Counted from the stretch's first letter, positions 17,371 to 27,586 are shown. The stretch is 64,000 nt of DNA from Romboutsia weinsteinii (GCF_002250835.2 NZ_NOJY02000006.1:91875-155874); one strand, 5' to 3'. Notes: generated from the letters alone by a model not told the origin. Translations and numbers: made by a program.

Positions 17371-18090
17371 TTATTGTACATAATATCTTATCTTTTTTCC
17401 ACACTTCTCAATAGTCTTTCTTGCAAGCACATCCAATGAATCTATATAAAATTCATCATCTAAATTGTTATCATTCTTGATTATGGAAAGCTCTGTACAC
17501 CCTAATATTACACAATCACAATCTCTATTTTTTATAGAGTTTACCAAATTATAAAACTCTTTTATATCTACTTTCTTACCCTTTTTTACCTGGTTGTAAA
17601 TAATATCCATTAGGGAGTTCTGATTATCTTCATCTAGTATTTCATAATCTAAACTTTTTTCTTTGCATATATTTTGATATATTTTAGAGCTAATTGTTCC
17701 ATGTGTAGCCAAAATACCGGCTTTATTTAACCCTTTACTCTTTATATGTTCTACAGTTTCTTCTAATATGCTAACTATAGGTATATTTACATTTTCTTGT
17801 ATTTCATTATAAAAATAATGTGCTGTGTTACATGCTATAACAATAAAATCTGCTCCACTAGCTTCTAGCTTTTTTGCATCTTGAATTAAGGTATCTACAG
17901 GATTGTTTTTTGATTTTCCAATTATATACTCTGTTCTATCGTAAGTAGTTGCATGGTTAGTAATTACCATATCTATATGATCTTGATCTTTTTTTGCATC
18001 AGTAAGATTTATAACATATTCTAAAAAATATACTGTCGCCATAGGTCCTAACCCTCCTATAACTCCAACAACTTTTTTTACATTTTCCAT
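17371..18090 (-). CDS. Aspartate/glutamate racemase family protein
   Basis: This 239-residue protein shows VGVIGGLGPMATVYF at the N-terminus and the two catalytic cysteines of the family, Cys87 in VIACNTAHYF and Cys198 in ILGCTELSII. These PLP-independent enzymes interconvert L- and D-aspartate or related amino acids. The HYF following the first cysteine is typical of the RacX/YgeA/aspartate racemase branch rather than MurI, so it is probably not the essential glutamate racemase. It ends 41 bp upstream of the sensor kinase, with no visible terminator between. Beyond its 5' end lies an amino-acid symporter that has its own terminator. Confidence 0.85.
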   Translation of the reverse strand: MENVKKVVGVIGGLGPMATVYFLEYVINLTDAKKDQDHIDMVITNHATTYDRTEYIIGKSKNNPVDTLIQDAKKLEASGADFIVIACNTAHYFYNEIQENVNIPIVSILEETVEHIKSKGLNKAGILATHGTISSKIYQNICKEKSLDYEILDEDNQNSLMDIIYNQVKKGKKVDIKEFYNLVNSIKNRDCDCVILGCTELSIIKNDNNLDDEFYIDSLDVLARKTIEKCGKKIRYYVQ

Positions 18091-18219
18091 AGCATCACCT
18101 ATCTATTAATTTTTTAGTAAAAGTATCACTACATATACCATACTAATAAAATTCTAATAAATATTTGTTTACTTTATGACTACTTTTAATAATATTAAAA
18201 TAAATTTGCTTATAAAAAA

Positions 18220-18250
18220 ACCACCTTCAATACATCGTTTTGAAAGTGGT
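18220..18250 (-). terminator. Terminator of the DAACS symporter gene
   Basis: ACCACCTTCAA and TTGAAAGTGGT pair over 11 bp with one wobble. On the minus strand the hairpin is followed by TTTTTTTATAAG. Confidence 0.85.
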
Positions 18251-18261
18251 CTATTTTTATA

Positions 18262-19512
18262 TTATTTAGCTAAGTGACCTTTAAGCCAATCTTTTCCTTC
18301 TACCAATCTTGCTACCATCATCGAGCAAACTGTGTTTCCTGTAGAGTTTAAAACTGTTGCTGGTGCATCTATTATTGTACTTATAACAGCTATTATCGGT
18401 AATACTTCTGGTGAGAATCCATATACACTTAGTATTAACATTTCACCCATCATACCACCACCAGGGATTGCTCCCATAACTGCTCCAACTAAGAATGATA
18501 CTGCAAGTATTCCAAATATAGCTGATATACTCGTCATATCTCTTCCGAATAATCCAAATAAGAATGTTACCTTAAGCACTCCACCGATTACTGAACCATC
18601 TTTGTGAATGTTAGCTCCAAGCGGTATTACTGTTTCTGCTATATCTTCTGGTACACCCATTTTCTTAGATGCATCTAAGTTTACTGGTATTGATGCTGCA
18701 CTTGAACAAGTCGCTAGAGCCGTTACCGTTGGTGCTATAGCATGCTTCCAGAATATTTTTATACCATCTTTTCCACCTGACATGTAAGCATATACTGTGA
18801 ATAATCCGAAGTATAAAACTGCAGTTAGTATTAAGTATAGTATGAATGCTCTTGCATATCCTGAAAGTATTTGAGGTCCAAGTTCACCTATAACTGATGC
18901 AAAGTAACATCCAAGTCCTATAGGTGCTAAGTTCATTATTAAATCAACTATTTTCATCATAACTGCAGAACCTGCTTCTACAAACTTAGCTATTGGCTTT
19001 GCTTTTTCTCCAGCCATAGCAGTTGCTACACCTACTAATATAGAGAATATTATTAATTGTAACATGTTACTCTTTGATAATAAATCTTTAAAATCTGTTA
19101 CTGTAACTGTATTTACTATTTGTTGTAATATACCAACTTTTTCATGGTCTACAGCCTCAGCATTTGCCATAAGTCCAGCAAATGTACTTGTATCTAATCC
19201 CTTTGTAGGATTTACTATTAATACACCTATAATTCCTATTATTCCTGATATTATTGCTGTTACTGTAAATACTAATACTATATTTCCTAATATCTTTCCA
19301 AGCCTTTTCATTTCACCCATATTAGATATTGCTGAAGTAACACTGAAAAATACAAGTGGTACTAGTGTCATGAATAATAAATTAAGGAATAAATCTCCTA
19401 CTGGCTTAAATATAACTGCCTCAGGTCCCATAAATACTCCTACAGCTCCACCTATTATTATCGCTCCAAGTAATATCAATGATGACTTATAATTTGCTAA
19501 AAATGTCTTCAT
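18262..19512 (-). CDS. Dicarboxylate/amino acid:cation symporter (DAACS, GltT/GltP-like)
   Basis: This 416-residue polytopic protein has the DAACS core: a serine-rich reentrant loop (ALATCSSAASIPVNLDASKK), then VIPLGANIHKDGSVIGG in TM7 and the second loop around GAIPGGGMMGEMLILSVYGF. Family members cotransport glutamate, aspartate or C4-dicarboxylates with sodium or protons. NIHKDGS replaces the NMDGT of GltPh, so the exact substrate is uncertain. It begins 26 bp after murE, with AAGGAG before the ATG, and is probably cotranscribed with it. The next gene downstream is an Asp/Glu racemase. Confidence 0.9.
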   Translation of the reverse strand: MKTFLANYKSSLILLGAIIIGGAVGVFMGPEAVIFKPVGDLFLNLLFMTLVPLVFFSVTSAISNMGEMKRLGKILGNIVLVFTVTAIISGIIGIIGVLIVNPTKGLDTSTFAGLMANAEAVDHEKVGILQQIVNTVTVTDFKDLLSKSNMLQLIIFSILVGVATAMAGEKAKPIAKFVEAGSAVMMKIVDLIMNLAPIGLGCYFASVIGELGPQILSGYARAFILYLILTAVLYFGLFTVYAYMSGGKDGIKIFWKHAIAPTVTALATCSSAASIPVNLDASKKMGVPEDIAETVIPLGANIHKDGSVIGGVLKVTFLFGLFGRDMTSISAIFGILAVSFLVGAVMGAIPGGGMMGEMLILSVYGFSPEVLPIIAVISTIIDAPATVLNSTGNTVCSMMVARLVEGKDWLKGHLAK

Positions 19513-19538
19513 CCTTGTTGTCTCCTTATTTTAATATT

Positions 19539-20993
19539 TTATTTATTTCTCAAGAATTCATTTGCTATTTCTTTATCATCAAAATGATGCTTAGTCTTAC
19601 CTATTATTTGATAGTTTTCGTGCCCTTTACCTGCTATTAATATTACGTCATTTTTATTTGCCATACTTATAGCATGTCCTATCGCTTCTTTTCTATCTAT
19701 TATTACTTCATAATTTTTATTATCTCTGTCTAACCCATTTAGTATATCATCTATTATAACTACTGGATCTTCTGTTCTTGGATTGTCAGATGTTACTATA
19801 CATGTATCAGATAACTTTTGAGCTATATCACCCATTAGTGGTCTCTTAGTAGTATCTCTATCTCCACCACATCCAAATACAGTTATTATTTTTCCTTTTG
19901 CAAATTCCTTTGCTGTATTTAATATATTTTCTAGAGCATCTGGAGTATGTGCGTAGTCTACTATTACACTTATTTCTTTATCATTTGGAACAGTTTCAAA
20001 TCTTCCTGCAACACCATTAGTTTTTCCTAAACCATTTATAACTACTTCTTTAGGTATATTTAACATATAACATGCTGCTATAACTGCTAAAGTGTTGTAA
20101 ACAGTGAACTTACCCGGTACTGGTACAAACATATCTTCCTCATAAGTTGGAGTTATTAGTCTGTAAGATACTCCTTTTGCATCTATTTTGATGTCTTTTG
20201 CCATAAAATCAGCATTGTTATCTATTCCGTATGTGTAAGCTGGTGTTTTAAGATTTTTTATATTTTCATATATTTGCTTTCCACCATTATCATCTATATT
20301 TATTATATTTGCTACTGTTGTCTTATGGAATAAAATTTCCTTAGCATCTCTATAATCATCTAAGTCCTTGTGGAAATCTAAATGATCTGGAGTTAAGTTT
20401 GTGAATAATCCTATCTTAAACTCTGTTTCATCTACTCTATTTAATACTAGCGAGTGAGAAGAAACTTCCATTGCACAGTAGTCACATCCATTGTTTACCA
20501 TAGTATTAAAGCATTCTTGTAAATCAATACTCTCTGGCGTAGTAGCATTTGACTCTACTTCTTTTTCTCCATCAAATATTTTTATTGTTCCTATTAGTCC
20601 AACTTTTTTATAATCCGAACTTAATATTTCATTTAGGAATGTAGTTATACTAGTTTTTCCGTTAGTACCTGTAACTCCTATAACTTCAAACTTTTTTGAT
20701 GGATGATTGTAAAAGTTATCTGCAACTTTTGCCATAGTTTTTCTAGTATCTTCAACCTTTACAAAAGTATATCCTTCTATATTTATATCCTCTTGAACTA
20801 AAAATGCCTTAGCGCCTTTTTCTATAGCACTTTGAATATATTTATGTCCATCTGATGTAAATCCTTTTATACATATGAATAAAGTTCCTTCAGTAACTTT
20901 TCTTGAATCGTATTGTATATTGTCTATATCTATATTTAATTCTCCGTTTATATCAAGTACGTTTATGCCTTGTATTACGTCTTTTAAGTTCAT
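19539..20993 (-). CDS. murE: UDP-N-acetylmuramoyl-tripeptide synthetase MurE (meso-DAP adding)
   Basis: At 484 residues this is normal for MurE. The ATP-binding GVTGTNGKTSITT (GTNGKT at 109-114), the carbamylated-lysine region with NATTPESIDLQE and MEVSSHSLVLNRV, and the C-terminal DYAHTPDALE are visible. TSDNPRTEDP carries the DNPR motif that selects meso-diaminopimelate, so the third residue of the stem peptide is predicted to be DAP. The gene is away from the dcw cluster; it begins a minus-strand unit that continues into the DAACS symporter. Confidence 0.96.
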   Translation of the reverse strand: MNLKDVIQGINVLDINGELNIDIDNIQYDSRKVTEGTLFICIKGFTSDGHKYIQSAIEKGAKAFLVQEDINIEGYTFVKVEDTRKTMAKVADNFYNHPSKKFEVIGVTGTNGKTSITTFLNEILSSDYKKVGLIGTIKIFDGEKEVESNATTPESIDLQECFNTMVNNGCDYCAMEVSSHSLVLNRVDETEFKIGLFTNLTPDHLDFHKDLDDYRDAKEILFHKTTVANIINIDDNGGKQIYENIKNLKTPAYTYGIDNNADFMAKDIKIDAKGVSYRLITPTYEEDMFVPVPGKFTVYNTLAVIAACYMLNIPKEVVINGLGKTNGVAGRFETVPNDKEISVIVDYAHTPDALENILNTAKEFAKGKIITVFGCGGDRDTTKRPLMGDIAQKLSDTCIVTSDNPRTEDPVVIIDDILNGLDRDNKNYEVIIDRKEAIGHAISMANKNDVILIAGKGHENYQIIGKTKHHFDDKEIANEFLRNK

Positions 20994-21181
20994 AAATTTA
21001 ATACCTCCCAGTTTTAAATTGCCTCTTTATATCATTTATTCTTAGGTAATTTAACACTTTTTACTCATTTTACTATCATTATATAATTTTTTTTTTACTA
21101 TGTACATAGTTAATAATGCTTGAAATATTGTAAAAAATGCTCTATAATTCAATATACTAATTTTTTAAAAAGGGGTCTGTC

Positions 21182-22060
21182 ATGAAAAATAGAGATAATA
21201 AGATAGGATATTTAAATGATAACTTTAAAATTTTTCACATAAAAGATAAAAAAGATACTAAGTTTGAGTACCATCATCATGATTTTAACAAAATAATTAT
21301 CTTTATTTCAGGTGATGTTACCTACTTTGTTGAAGGTAAGTCTTATAAGCTTAAGCCTTGGGATATATTATTTGTAAATAACCAAGAAATTCATAAACCT
21401 GTAGTAAATCCTGATGAGTATTACGAGCGTATTGCAATTTGGATAAGTCCTGATTTTATGAAGAGATATTGTGAAGAGCAAAGCAATTTATTAAGATGTT
21501 TTGAGATTTCATCCACAAATAAATGTAATTTACTTCGACTAGATGTTAACTGTATAAATAAAATAAAAACTTTCGTTACAAATATAAAGGATAATGAAAA
21601 TAGTGATGAGTTTGGTAGTGACATCTTAAAAAACGCTCTATTCCTCCAGCTAATGGTGTTTATAAATAGATTATTTTTACAAGATAATGAAAGTGTTGAG
21701 TATGAAGATATTCAATATGATGAAACTATAGAGAATTTGTTAGCTTATATAAATAATAATTTAAGTAATAATCTTTCAATAGATTCACTTGCAACAGAAT
21801 TTTTTACTAGTAAATACTATCTTATGAGAAAGTTTAAATCTCAAACAGGTAGTTCAATCCATAATTATATAGTTCAAAAAAGGCTAATTCTTGCAAAATC
21901 TCTTATACATCAAGGACTTTCAATGGCTGATGTATGCGCTAAGTCAGGATTTAATGACTACTCAAGCTTTGTAAGGTCTTTTAAAAAAACTTATGGAGTA
22001 TCTCCTAAAAATTATCTAAACAGTACAAATATATTCGATAACAAGTTTTCTAATGAATAA
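21182..22060 (+). CDS. AraC-family transcriptional regulator with N-terminal cupin domain
   Basis: This protein has 292 residues. An N-terminal cupin-like sensor (FEYHHHDFNKIIIFISGDVTYF, KLKPWDILFVNNQEIHKP) is followed by two C-terminal helix-turn-helix motifs: SIDSLATEFFTSKYYLMRKFKSQTG (pieces about 197-222) and MADVCAKSGFNDYSSFVRSFKKTYGVSPKNY. The AraC C-terminal signature is complete. AAAAGGGG lies 7-8 bases before the ATG. No obvious target operon is adjacent: murE is divergent upstream and asnB convergent downstream. A GC-rich repeat follows immediately. Confidence 0.9.
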   Translation: MKNRDNKIGYLNDNFKIFHIKDKKDTKFEYHHHDFNKIIIFISGDVTYFVEGKSYKLKPWDILFVNNQEIHKPVVNPDEYYERIAIWISPDFMKRYCEEQSNLLRCFEISSTNKCNLLRLDVNCINKIKTFVTNIKDNENSDEFGSDILKNALFLQLMVFINRLFLQDNESVEYEDIQYDETIENLLAYINNNLSNNLSIDSLATEFFTSKYYLMRKFKSQTGSSIHNYIVQKRLILAKSLIHQGLSMADVCAKSGFNDYSSFVRSFKKTYGVSPKNYLNSTNIFDNKFSNE

Positions 22061-22062
22061 AA

Positions 22063-22215
22063 AATTCGCCTTGCTCATGCCATACCCATGCTGGGCACTT
22101 ACGTCTGCTCGGCAAGCTCACATCCCGTTGCTTAAAACTCGCTATGCTCATGGCGCCAACGTCTGTTCGACAAGCTCACATCCCGTTGCTTAAGATTCGC
22201 TTTACTTGAGCGATG
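22063..22215. repeat. GC-rich tandem repeat, two full units and a partial third
   Basis: The core ACGTCTGYTCGRCAAGCTCACATCCCGTTGCTTAA (35 bp, shown in two parts in the sequence) occurs at 22101-22135 and 22159-22193, 58 bp apart, with two differences. A second element of the form TTCGC...GCTCATG occurs before each unit and, degenerate, after the last (22063, 22137, 22195). The stretch is clearly richer in G and C than anything around it. The last unit can form TCGCT...AGCGA followed by TGTGTTTTTTG, so it may also end the AraC transcript. Confidence 0.75.
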
Positions 22216-22251
22216 TGTTTTTTGTTAATATTAGATTCTATTTTAAAGTTT

Positions 22252-22288
22252 AAAGGGTATATCTCAAATCACTTGAGATATACCCTTT
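22252..22288. terminator. Bidirectional terminator
   Basis: AAAGGGTATATCTCAA and TTGAGATATACCCTTT are perfect 16-bp complements with a 5-base loop, placed 7 bp after the asnB stop on the minus strand. Confidence 0.9.
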
Positions 22289-22294
22289 TATATA

Positions 22295-24166
22295 TTATAC
22301 TGCTTTTCTATATTCTTTTGAATCAAAGCTTATTTCTAATTGTTCAACAAATATTTGATGCCATAAACTAAACATAAATATTGTCCAAACTTTTCTAGAG
22401 TTATCTTTCTTTCCAGCTATATGATCATCTAGAAGTTTTATAGCATATTCTTTGTTTATGAATGAATCAACTTTTGCATCCATTATAGTTTTTCTAACTA
22501 CATGTCCTAAGTCTTCTTTTAACCAAACTCTTATTGGAGTTGGGAATCCTAACTTTCTCTTTTGTACAACGTGCTCAGGTACTATATGCTCAAAAGCTTC
22601 ACGAAGTAATACTTTTGATTGCTCTTTAGTTACCTTTTGCTCTAATGTTAATTGGCTAGATAATTCAAGTACTTCTTTATCTAAGAATGGTACTCTAAGC
22701 TCTATTGAAGCACCCATTGACATTTTATCACCTTTTTGTAATATGTCTCCTGGTAACCATGTGTTCATATCTACATATTGCATAGTAGTTACATAGTCAT
22801 ATCCTCTTTTTTCAGCCTCATCGTATATTGCTTTAGTTGCATTTTGGTATATGAAGTTTTCATTGTAGTTCTTCACAACATTTCTTACTTCATCATTTTC
22901 AAATATTTTTGCATTTCCTATATATCTATCTCTTAATGGAGTAGTCGATCTTAATAAGTAGCTCTTACCTGACACTTCTGGCATCATCTTAGCTATTTTA
23001 TTTACCATACCATTAAGTGCATTAGGTATGTTTAGTAGAGGCTTAACGCTATAGAATTCTTTGTATATGTTGTATCCTCCGAATAACTCATCTGCACCTT
23101 CTCCTGATAATACTACTTTAACATGCTTTCTAGCTTCTTTTGATAAGAAGTATATTCCAAGAGCTGATGGATCTGCTAATGGATCATCTAAAAGACGAAC
23201 TACTTCTGGTAAAGCATTAATGTAATCATCTTGGCTTACTCTTACTTGTATGTTTTCTATTCCTAATGCATCAGCAGTCTTCTTAGCTACATCTACTTCG
23301 TTGTATCCATCTATACCAAATCCTACAGAGAATGATTTTATCTTAGGGTTTATTTTAGATGCTAAAGTAGCAAGTATTGATGAATCTATACCTCCAGATA
23401 AGAATGTACCCACTTCTACATCAGATATTAAATGCTTTTCTACTGAGTTTAAAAGCGTATTGTATATATCTTCTTTTGTTACTTTGCCATTTGGCTTGTA
23501 GTCTATATCATAGTATTTTTCTATAGTCATTTTGTTATCTTTTATTGTGAAAGAATGACCAGGTAATATTTTTTTAATATCATTTATCATAGTGCTTTCA
23601 TTGTTAGTTGACTGGAATGATAAGTATTGTTGTAAGCTTTCTTTATCTACTTTTCTTTCATCCAGTAATCCTACTAAAGACTTGTATTCTGATGCAAATG
23701 CTATGAATTCTTCAGTCTCAGTGTAGTATAAAGGCTTTATACCAAATATATCTCTAGCTCCGAATACACATTGCTTTTCTTCATCCCACACTAAAAATGC
23801 ATACATTCCTCTTAACTTATTAACACATTTTTCTTTCATCTCTATGTAAGATGTTAAAAGAACTTCTGTATCAGAGTTAGTAGTAAACGTATGTCCTAGT
23901 TCTTCTAATTCTTTTCTTATTTCTTCGTGGTTGTATATTTCTCCATTGAATATCATTACTTTGTCTTGCTTTTCAAATGGTTGGTGACCACTTTCTATGT
24001 CAATTATGCTTAGTCTTCTAAAACCAAAACTTACTCTTTCATTGTGATAGTATCCCACATCATCTGGCCCTCTGTGGTATATTTCTTTGTTTGCGTTTTC
24101 TATCGCTCTTTCTCTGTCTAATTGAGATTTTGCCGTCTTATAGTATATCGATACGTGTCCGCACAT
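22295..24166 (-). CDS. asnB: Asparagine synthase (glutamine-hydrolysing) AsnB
   Basis: This protein has 623 residues. Met-Cys at the N-terminus (MCGHVSIYY) gives the Ntn glutaminase nucleophile Cys2 after Met removal; NGEIYNHEEIRKELE and NSDTEVLLTSY complete the amidotransferase domain. The synthetase domain carries the pyrophosphatase loop FLSGGIDSSILA, VVLSGEGADELFGGY and MSMGASIELRVPFLD. It makes asparagine from aspartate, glutamine and ATP. A second, ammonia-dependent asnA lies at 51.4-52.4 kb. A possible extended -10 (TGCTATAAT, hexamer at 24269-24274) lies about 100 bp upstream of the ATG. Confidence 0.96.
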   Translation of the reverse strand: MCGHVSIYYKTAKSQLDRERAIENANKEIYHRGPDDVGYYHNERVSFGFRRLSIIDIESGHQPFEKQDKVMIFNGEIYNHEEIRKELEELGHTFTTNSDTEVLLTSYIEMKEKCVNKLRGMYAFLVWDEEKQCVFGARDIFGIKPLYYTETEEFIAFASEYKSLVGLLDERKVDKESLQQYLSFQSTNNESTMINDIKKILPGHSFTIKDNKMTIEKYYDIDYKPNGKVTKEDIYNTLLNSVEKHLISDVEVGTFLSGGIDSSILATLASKINPKIKSFSVGFGIDGYNEVDVAKKTADALGIENIQVRVSQDDYINALPEVVRLLDDPLADPSALGIYFLSKEARKHVKVVLSGEGADELFGGYNIYKEFYSVKPLLNIPNALNGMVNKIAKMMPEVSGKSYLLRSTTPLRDRYIGNAKIFENDEVRNVVKNYNENFIYQNATKAIYDEAEKRGYDYVTTMQYVDMNTWLPGDILQKGDKMSMGASIELRVPFLDKEVLELSSQLTLEQKVTKEQSKVLLREAFEHIVPEHVVQKRKLGFPTPIRVWLKEDLGHVVRKTIMDAKVDSFINKEYAIKLLDDHIAGKKDNSRKVWTIFMFSLWHQIFVEQLEISFDSKEYRKAV

Positions 24167-24354
24167 AATATATTCCCTCCTACTTTAAAGCTTAATTATT
24201 AAAAATACCACTAAATTTCTTTATGGTATTTAAATATTCAAAACATATTTAAATCTTTAACTATTTTATTATAGCATGAAATTTAGATTTTCTACACCTT
24301 GTTATAAAATTGTAATCTTTTCGATATTTTTTGCAATTTCTTGTCGATATTAAC

Positions 24355-24388
24355 AAAAATACCAACCCGTATTAGAGTTGGTATTTTT
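24355..24388 (-). terminator. Terminator of ptsG
   Basis: AAAAATACCAAC and GTTGGTATTTTT form a perfect 12-bp stem with a 10-base loop, just after the ptsG stop codon. Confidence 0.9.
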
Positions 24389-24391
24389 GTA

Positions 24392-26440
24392 TTATTTACT
24401 TACTATACTTATTCTATTTTCTTCTTTAGCTTTTACTGCACCTGTTTTAATATTAACAGCTTCATGTTCACCTAAGTTAGTGAATATTACCGGACTTATT
24501 GTTGATGTAGCATTTTTTTCAATATAATTTATATCCATATCAACTAACTTATCTCCAGCTTTAACTTTTTGTCCAACTTCTACAAACATATCAAATCCAT
24601 TACCATCTAACTTAACAGTTTCTATACCTAAATGTATAAGTACCTCTCTACCGTCTGTAGATTCTATTATTATAGCATGCTTAGTTGGGAATATTACTCC
24701 TATAGTACCATCTACTGGAGAATATATTCTCCCATCATGAGATTTTATCGCAAATCCATCTCCCATTAATTTACTTGAAAAAACTTCATCCGGCACTTGG
24801 GATAAGTCTAATATCTCACCATTAGTTAATGAAATTATCTTGTCATCAGTAAATGTAGATGTTTCTTGTTTTGAATCAGCCTTTATTTCAGATTTAATTT
24901 CTTCTTTAATTACTTTTTTAGCTACAACTTTACCTGCTATAATTTCATTTATTTCAGATTTCAGAGTATCAGATTTAGGTCCAAATATAGCTTGTATATT
25001 ATTTCCTACAACCATCACACCTGCTGCTCCTAATGCTTTTAATTCATTTTTATCTACCTTATCTATGTCTTCAACTTGTACTCTAAGTCTAGTTATACAA
25101 GCATCCAGACTCTTTAAGTTTTCTTTATTTCCTAAGGCCTCAAGTATTCCAAATGCTAGCTCACTATTTCCTAATACTGAGTTAGTAATTTCACTACCCT
25201 CTTCTTCATCTTCTCTACCAGGAGTCTTTAGGTTGAACTTTCTTATCATAAATCTAAATCCGAAGTAGTAGATTGCTGCAAATACAAGTCCAACAACTAT
25301 TGCTAGATACCATGGTGTTCTATTTGGTATTACTCCAAATAGTATGAAATCTATCAGTCCTCCAGAGAATGTAAGACCTATTTTAACATTTAATATCTGC
25401 ATCATCATAAATGATAAACCTGCAAATACACAGTGTACAGCAAATAATACTGGTGCCACAAATAAAAATGCAAATTCTATTGGCTCAGTTATACCTGTTA
25501 AGAATGATGTTAATGCTGCTGATGCCATTATACCTGCAACATACTTTTTCTTCTCAGGCTTTGATTCGTGTACCATAGCAAGTGCCGCTGCCGGAAGACC
25601 AAACATCATGAATGGGAATTTACCAGTCATAAATGTACCAGCTGTAAATGCTACACCATCTTTAAGTTGTGCAAACCATATACTTTGATCACCCATTACA
25701 AGGTCTCCAGCATTATTTACATATTCACCAAATTGATACCAGAATGGATTATAAAATGCATGATGTAAACCAAATGGTATTAGCGCTCTTTCTATTAATC
25801 CAAACAAGAATGCTGCAACTGTTAAGTTAGCATCTATAACTACTTTAGAGAAATCAAATAAAGCCTGTTGTATAGGAGGCCATATAAACGTTAATAAAAT
25901 ACCTAGTAATAATGCCACGGTTGCTGTTGCTATTGGCACAAATCTCTTACCTGCAAAGAATCCTAAGTACTGAGGTAGCTCAATTTTATAGAATTTCTTA
26001 TAAAGATTTGCTGCTATTATACCTATGATAATCCCACCAAATACTCCAGTTTGAATCGATGGTATCCCAACTACACTTGCATACATTGGGCTGTTTGTCA
26101 TCTCAGGTGTTACTCCACCCATAATCCCCATAGCCTTATTCATTACAAGGAAACCAACTATAGCTGCAAGACCTGCAACACCTTCACCTTCAGTTAAACC
26201 AACTGCTACACCAACTGCAAATAATAACGGTAAGTTATCAAATATAATTTGACCACAACCTTCCATTATACTAGCAATTAATGGCAGTATTCCACTTGCT
26301 AGACCTGGAAGTTGAGCTAGAAGTGCCTCACTTCCTAATGCATTACCTATCCCTAAAAGTAAACCCGCTGCTGGAAGTATAGCAACTGGTAACATTAGTG
26401 ATTTTCCTATTTTTTGTAAAACACCAAATAGTTTTTTCAT
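24392..26440 (-). CDS. ptsG: PTS glucose-family transporter subunit IICBA
   Basis: From the ATG at 26440 (AAAGGAG upstream; the frame extends further 5' but without a ribosome site) the protein has 682 residues. The IIC membrane domain begins [30 protein letters not shown] and contains [13 protein letters not shown] follows with phospho-Cys in [13 protein letters not shown] is C-terminal with [14 protein letters not shown] (active His) and the GDG/SPVDG elements typical of glucose-type IIA. It takes up and phosphorylates glucose or a close analogue (N-acetylglucosamine-type relatives exist). Its leader carries a LicT/GlcT-type antiterminator site, and the cognate glcT gene lies directly upstream. 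Confidence 0.93.
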   Translation of the reverse strand: MKKLFGVLQKIGKSLMLPVAILPAAGLLLGIGNALGSEALLAQLPGLASGILPLIASIMEGCGQIIFDNLPLLFAVGVAVGLTEGEGVAGLAAIVGFLVMNKAMGIMGGVTPEMTNSPMYASVVGIPSIQTGVFGGIIIGIIAANLYKKFYKIELPQYLGFFAGKRFVPIATATVALLLGILLTFIWPPIQQALFDFSKVVIDANLTVAAFLFGLIERALIPFGLHHAFYNPFWYQFGEYVNNAGDLVMGDQSIWFAQLKDGVAFTAGTFMTGKFPFMMFGLPAAALAMVHESKPEKKKYVAGIMASAALTSFLTGITEPIEFAFLFVAPVLFAVHCVFAGLSFMMMQILNVKIGLTFSGGLIDFILFGVIPNRTPWYLAIVVGLVFAAIYYFGFRFMIRKFNLKTPGREDEEEGSEITNSVLGNSELAFGILEALGNKENLKSLDACITRLRVQVEDIDKVDKNELKALGAAGVMVVGNNIQAIFGPKSDTLKSEINEIIAGKVVAKKVIKEEIKSEIKADSKQETSTFTDDKIISLTNGEILDLSQVPDEVFSSKLMGDGFAIKSHDGRIYSPVDGTIGVIFPTKHAIIIESTDGREVLIHLGIETVKLDGNGFDMFVEVGQKVKAGDKLVDMDINYIEKNATSTISPVIFTNLGEHEAVNIKTGAVKAKEENRISIVSK

Positions 26441-26489
26441 ACCTTTTTCTCCTTTTAAATTTAATTTTATAATTTCTTTATATGAAAAA

Positions 26490-26634
26490 AGACTCAAATC
26501 TATAAAATAATATACTAAATAAAGGTTTTGCAAAAATTACAGATATTATTAATATAACTGCAATTATTATCAATCCTATTTAATATATTTTTATAGATCT
26601 AAGTCTCGCCTGCATAACCAGTAACAATCTTATC
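26490..26634 (-). promoter_or_regulatory. RAT antiterminator and terminator in the ptsG leader
   Basis: On the minus strand GATTGTTACTGGTTATGCAG is followed by GCGAGACTTAG, matching the ribonucleic antiterminator recognised by LicT/SacY/GlcT-type proteins (26604-26634). The 3' part overlaps an 18-bp arm (26589-26606) that pairs, with two G-U pairs, with 26490-26507. That second arm is followed by TTTTTTCAT, giving a terminator with a long loop. Binding by GlcT would prevent the terminator and allow ptsG expression. Confidence 0.82.
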
Positions 26635-26695
26635 TCTAAAAACTTACTATGAGCATTTAGAATGCATATTCGTTTTAAATTGTTAATATGTAATT

Positions 26696-27541
26696 TTATT
26701 TAAAGTTTATAACCGATATTACCCTGTTAATATGCAATGTAAGATATAGTAATTCATCTTCTGTAACATGGTAATTATATGTTTTTTCTATAAATTGCTT
26801 AATCTTACATGAGCATTTATAGTGATCTTCATATTTTATTTTTACTATTTCTATTAAATCATTTTTCTTATCCTCTGCTTCTTCTTTTTTTACAAGTCTT
26901 TTAGCAAAGAACTTTAAATGAGTAATTAACCTATCGTAGTTGATATCATCTTGCTTAAAATTCACTGAAAAATAATATCTAATTATATCTAACACTTCTT
27001 TAACTATCTTTGTCATTAAAAATGAATCTTTAGTATCTTCTCGATAATTAGCATTTACTATATGCATAGCTATAAATCCAGCTTCATCTTCAGGAAAATC
27101 AATATCAAATTCATCATTTATATAATCCAGCGCCCATTTTCCAATCTCAAATTCTTTCTTGTGAATTCTTCTTATTTCATAAAGTAGATCATTTTTTATG
27201 CTTATATTTTCTTTTTGCCTTTTAAGTGCAAATGCTATATGGTCTGTTAAAGATACATATATATATTCATAAAGCTCAGTTCCTAATTTTTTTTCAGCAT
27301 ACTCTATAATATGAGAACTCGCATTAAATATACTTTCATCTATTTGACTTGCTAATTTTCCAATTTTATTTCTGAAACCTTCATCTTGAGTAACAAACTT
27401 CTTTTCTATCTTACTTTCATCTACTTGTTGACCTGGTTTTTTCTTAAATCCAATTCCACATCCAGTGAGTATTAATTCTTTCTGACTATCCTCATCTAAA
27501 GCTAGTACAACATTATTATTATAAATTCTTTCAATGATCAT
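26696..27541 (-). CDS. glcT: BglG/SacY-family transcription antiterminator GlcT
   Basis: This 281-residue protein has an N-terminal RNA-binding CAT domain (MIIERIYNNNVVLALDEDSQ, then LTGCGIGFKKKPGQQVD) followed by two PTS regulation domains with their conserved histidines (SLTDHIAFAL, AGFIAMHIVNA, then LKFFAKRLV, LTLHINRV). Phosphorylation of the PRDs by PTS proteins sets activity. Its own leader and the leader of the ptsG gene downstream both carry RAT sites, so it should be autoregulated and control glucose uptake. A run of seven G residues serves as ribosome binding site about 9 bases before the ATG. Confidence 0.92.
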   Translation of the reverse strand: MIIERIYNNNVVLALDEDSQKELILTGCGIGFKKKPGQQVDESKIEKKFVTQDEGFRNKIGKLASQIDESIFNASSHIIEYAEKKLGTELYEYIYVSLTDHIAFALKRQKENISIKNDLLYEIRRIHKKEFEIGKWALDYINDEFDIDFPEDEAGFIAMHIVNANYREDTKDSFLMTKIVKEVLDIIRYYFSVNFKQDDINYDRLITHLKFFAKRLVKKEEAEDKKNDLIEIVKIKYEDHYKCSCKIKQFIEKTYNYHVTEDELLYLTLHINRVISVINFK

Positions 27542-27586
27542 AGCTAATGCTCACCCCCCCATGATATACTTTAGCAAATAAAAAAC

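Noticed and set aside
22063..22215. CRISPR-like reading of the GC-rich repeat
   Set aside because: There are only two long units, the spacing DNA is itself repeated, and no cas gene is present; it does not have the short-repeat/unique-spacer pattern.
22063..22215. Short protein frames across the GC-rich repeat (ending in stretches like ANVCSTSSHPVA)
   Set aside because: These frames arise from the repeated DNA, have no ribosome binding site and vary with the repeat; I regard them as spurious.
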